From contig JAGIBJ010000062.1 in the NCBI GenBank assembly GCA_017744415.1, positions 1 to 64,000 on the forward strand: a stretch of DNA of 64,000 nt, given 5' to 3'. This DNA is from Solirubrobacteraceae bacterium. Its GTDB lineage: Bacteria; Actinomycetota; Thermoleophilia; Solirubrobacterales; Solirubrobacteraceae. The translations under genes and the position numbers were made by a program. The notes below the pieces were generated by a model that saw only the letters and a program-made list of their open reading frames with translations, was not told where the DNA came from and did no database searches. Below, piece by piece: positions 63,708 through 64,000 of this stretch. Position 1 is the stretch's first letter, and every line of letters starts with the position of its first letter.

Positions 63708-64000
63708 CTACACCAGCATGGCCTGCGTGGTCGCTCCTGGAGCGACCATCGGGAGCACCTCGGCGGCCTCCGGGATGGGCACGTGGAGCAGCGCCGGGCC
63801 GTCAGTTGCGAGCAGCTCCTCGACGGTCGTGGCGACCTGGATCCCGCAGGCGCGCGCGAGCAACGCCCAGTCGGGGCCGTCGCCCAGATCGGCAGCGAAC
63901 GCGCCGCCGAGGAAGCGATCCTGCTGCGCGCGCACCATGCCGAGGCAGGCGTTGTCGAGCAGGACGACCTTGATCGGCAGCCGCTCGGCACGGGCGGTGA
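63708..64000 (-). CDS. Acetolactate synthase large subunit (C-terminal part)
   Basis: The last 97 codons of a thiamine-diphosphate enzyme; the 5' part lies beyond the window. The sequence RAERLPIKVVLLDNACLGMVRAQQDRFLGG matches the ThDP-domain C-terminus of IlvB. DWALLARACGIQVATTVEEL, LLHVPIPEAAEVLPMVAPGA and a short end follow. IlvB makes acetolactate or acetohydroxybutyrate for branched-chain amino acids. A related ThDP enzyme cannot be fully excluded from this fragment. Confidence 0.85.
   Translation of the reverse strand, partial: TARAERLPIKVVLLDNACLGMVRAQQDRFLGGAFAADLGDGPDWALLARACGIQVATTVEELLATDGPALLHVPIPEAAEVLPMVAPGATTQAMLV

Overview
The window is very GC-rich, roughly 70% G+C, and coding-dense. 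Gene content points to a deep-branching actinobacterium, most likely class Thermoleophilia (Solirubrobacterales-like). The main clues are a coproporphyrin-dependent heme cluster (hemE, a ferrochelatase remnant, cgoX, hemQ), DUF2510 proteins, an FdhD/YdeP-type pair, a c-di-AMP riboswitch before an NlpC/P60 gene, and many genes whose -10 box (TANNNT) lies only 6-9 nt before the start codon. That spacing implies widespread leaderless transcription. The lineage is inferred from family recognition, not from a database search.

Layout. 0.1-3.4 kb: two DUF2510 membrane proteins, a frameshifted metallo-beta-lactamase-fold gene, a ferritin and a small Cys-rich protein. 3.5-9.3 kb: the heme cluster on the minus strand. 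Two tandem paralogous membrane proteins sit between hemE and cgoX, where a ferrochelatase gene survives only as a stop-interrupted N-terminal relic. 9.3-12.7 kb: a three-gene two-component operon. 12.9-26.4 kb: envelope/exopolysaccharide genes, including UDP-xylose synthase, a polyprenyl-phosphate sugar transferase, a flippase-like protein, an O-antigen ligase with a TPR tail and three glycosyltransferases with overlapping stop/start codons. 26.4-31.8 kb: a five-unit hairpin repeat array, a PPOX-family protein, a broken membrane protein, three tandem universal stress proteins and a frameshifted NtaA-type monooxygenase.

31.9-37.1 kb is accessory. It holds an orphan ClpP-like protein, a membrane-anchored unknown, a protein with an E-x-K nuclease-like motif, a frameshifted PD-(D/E)XK-like gene and a YaaC-like protein. 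The right edge is a tRNA-Ala(TGC) gene, and a partial copy of that tRNA with its terminator lies at 32.87 kb. This looks like a decayed integrative element.

37.2-53.7 kb: an SDR oxidoreductase, a DUF membrane protein with a Q/G/P-rich tail, fdhD overlapping an FdhF/YdeP-type molybdoenzyme, cardiolipin synthase, two small genes, thiolase, a secreted TAP-like peptidase and another glycosyltransferase. 53.7-64 kb: a diguanylate cyclase, tRNA-Ala(CGC), a PI-PLC-like membrane protein, the riboswitch-controlled NlpC/P60 hydrolase, an HtrA protease with a von Willebrand A protein, two lipoproteins and the C-terminus of acetolactate synthase running off the edge.

Four genes carry single frameshifts that restore a convincing family sequence when bridged. 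At least some may be base-calling errors. No CRISPR array, rRNA, integrase or IS transposase was seen.
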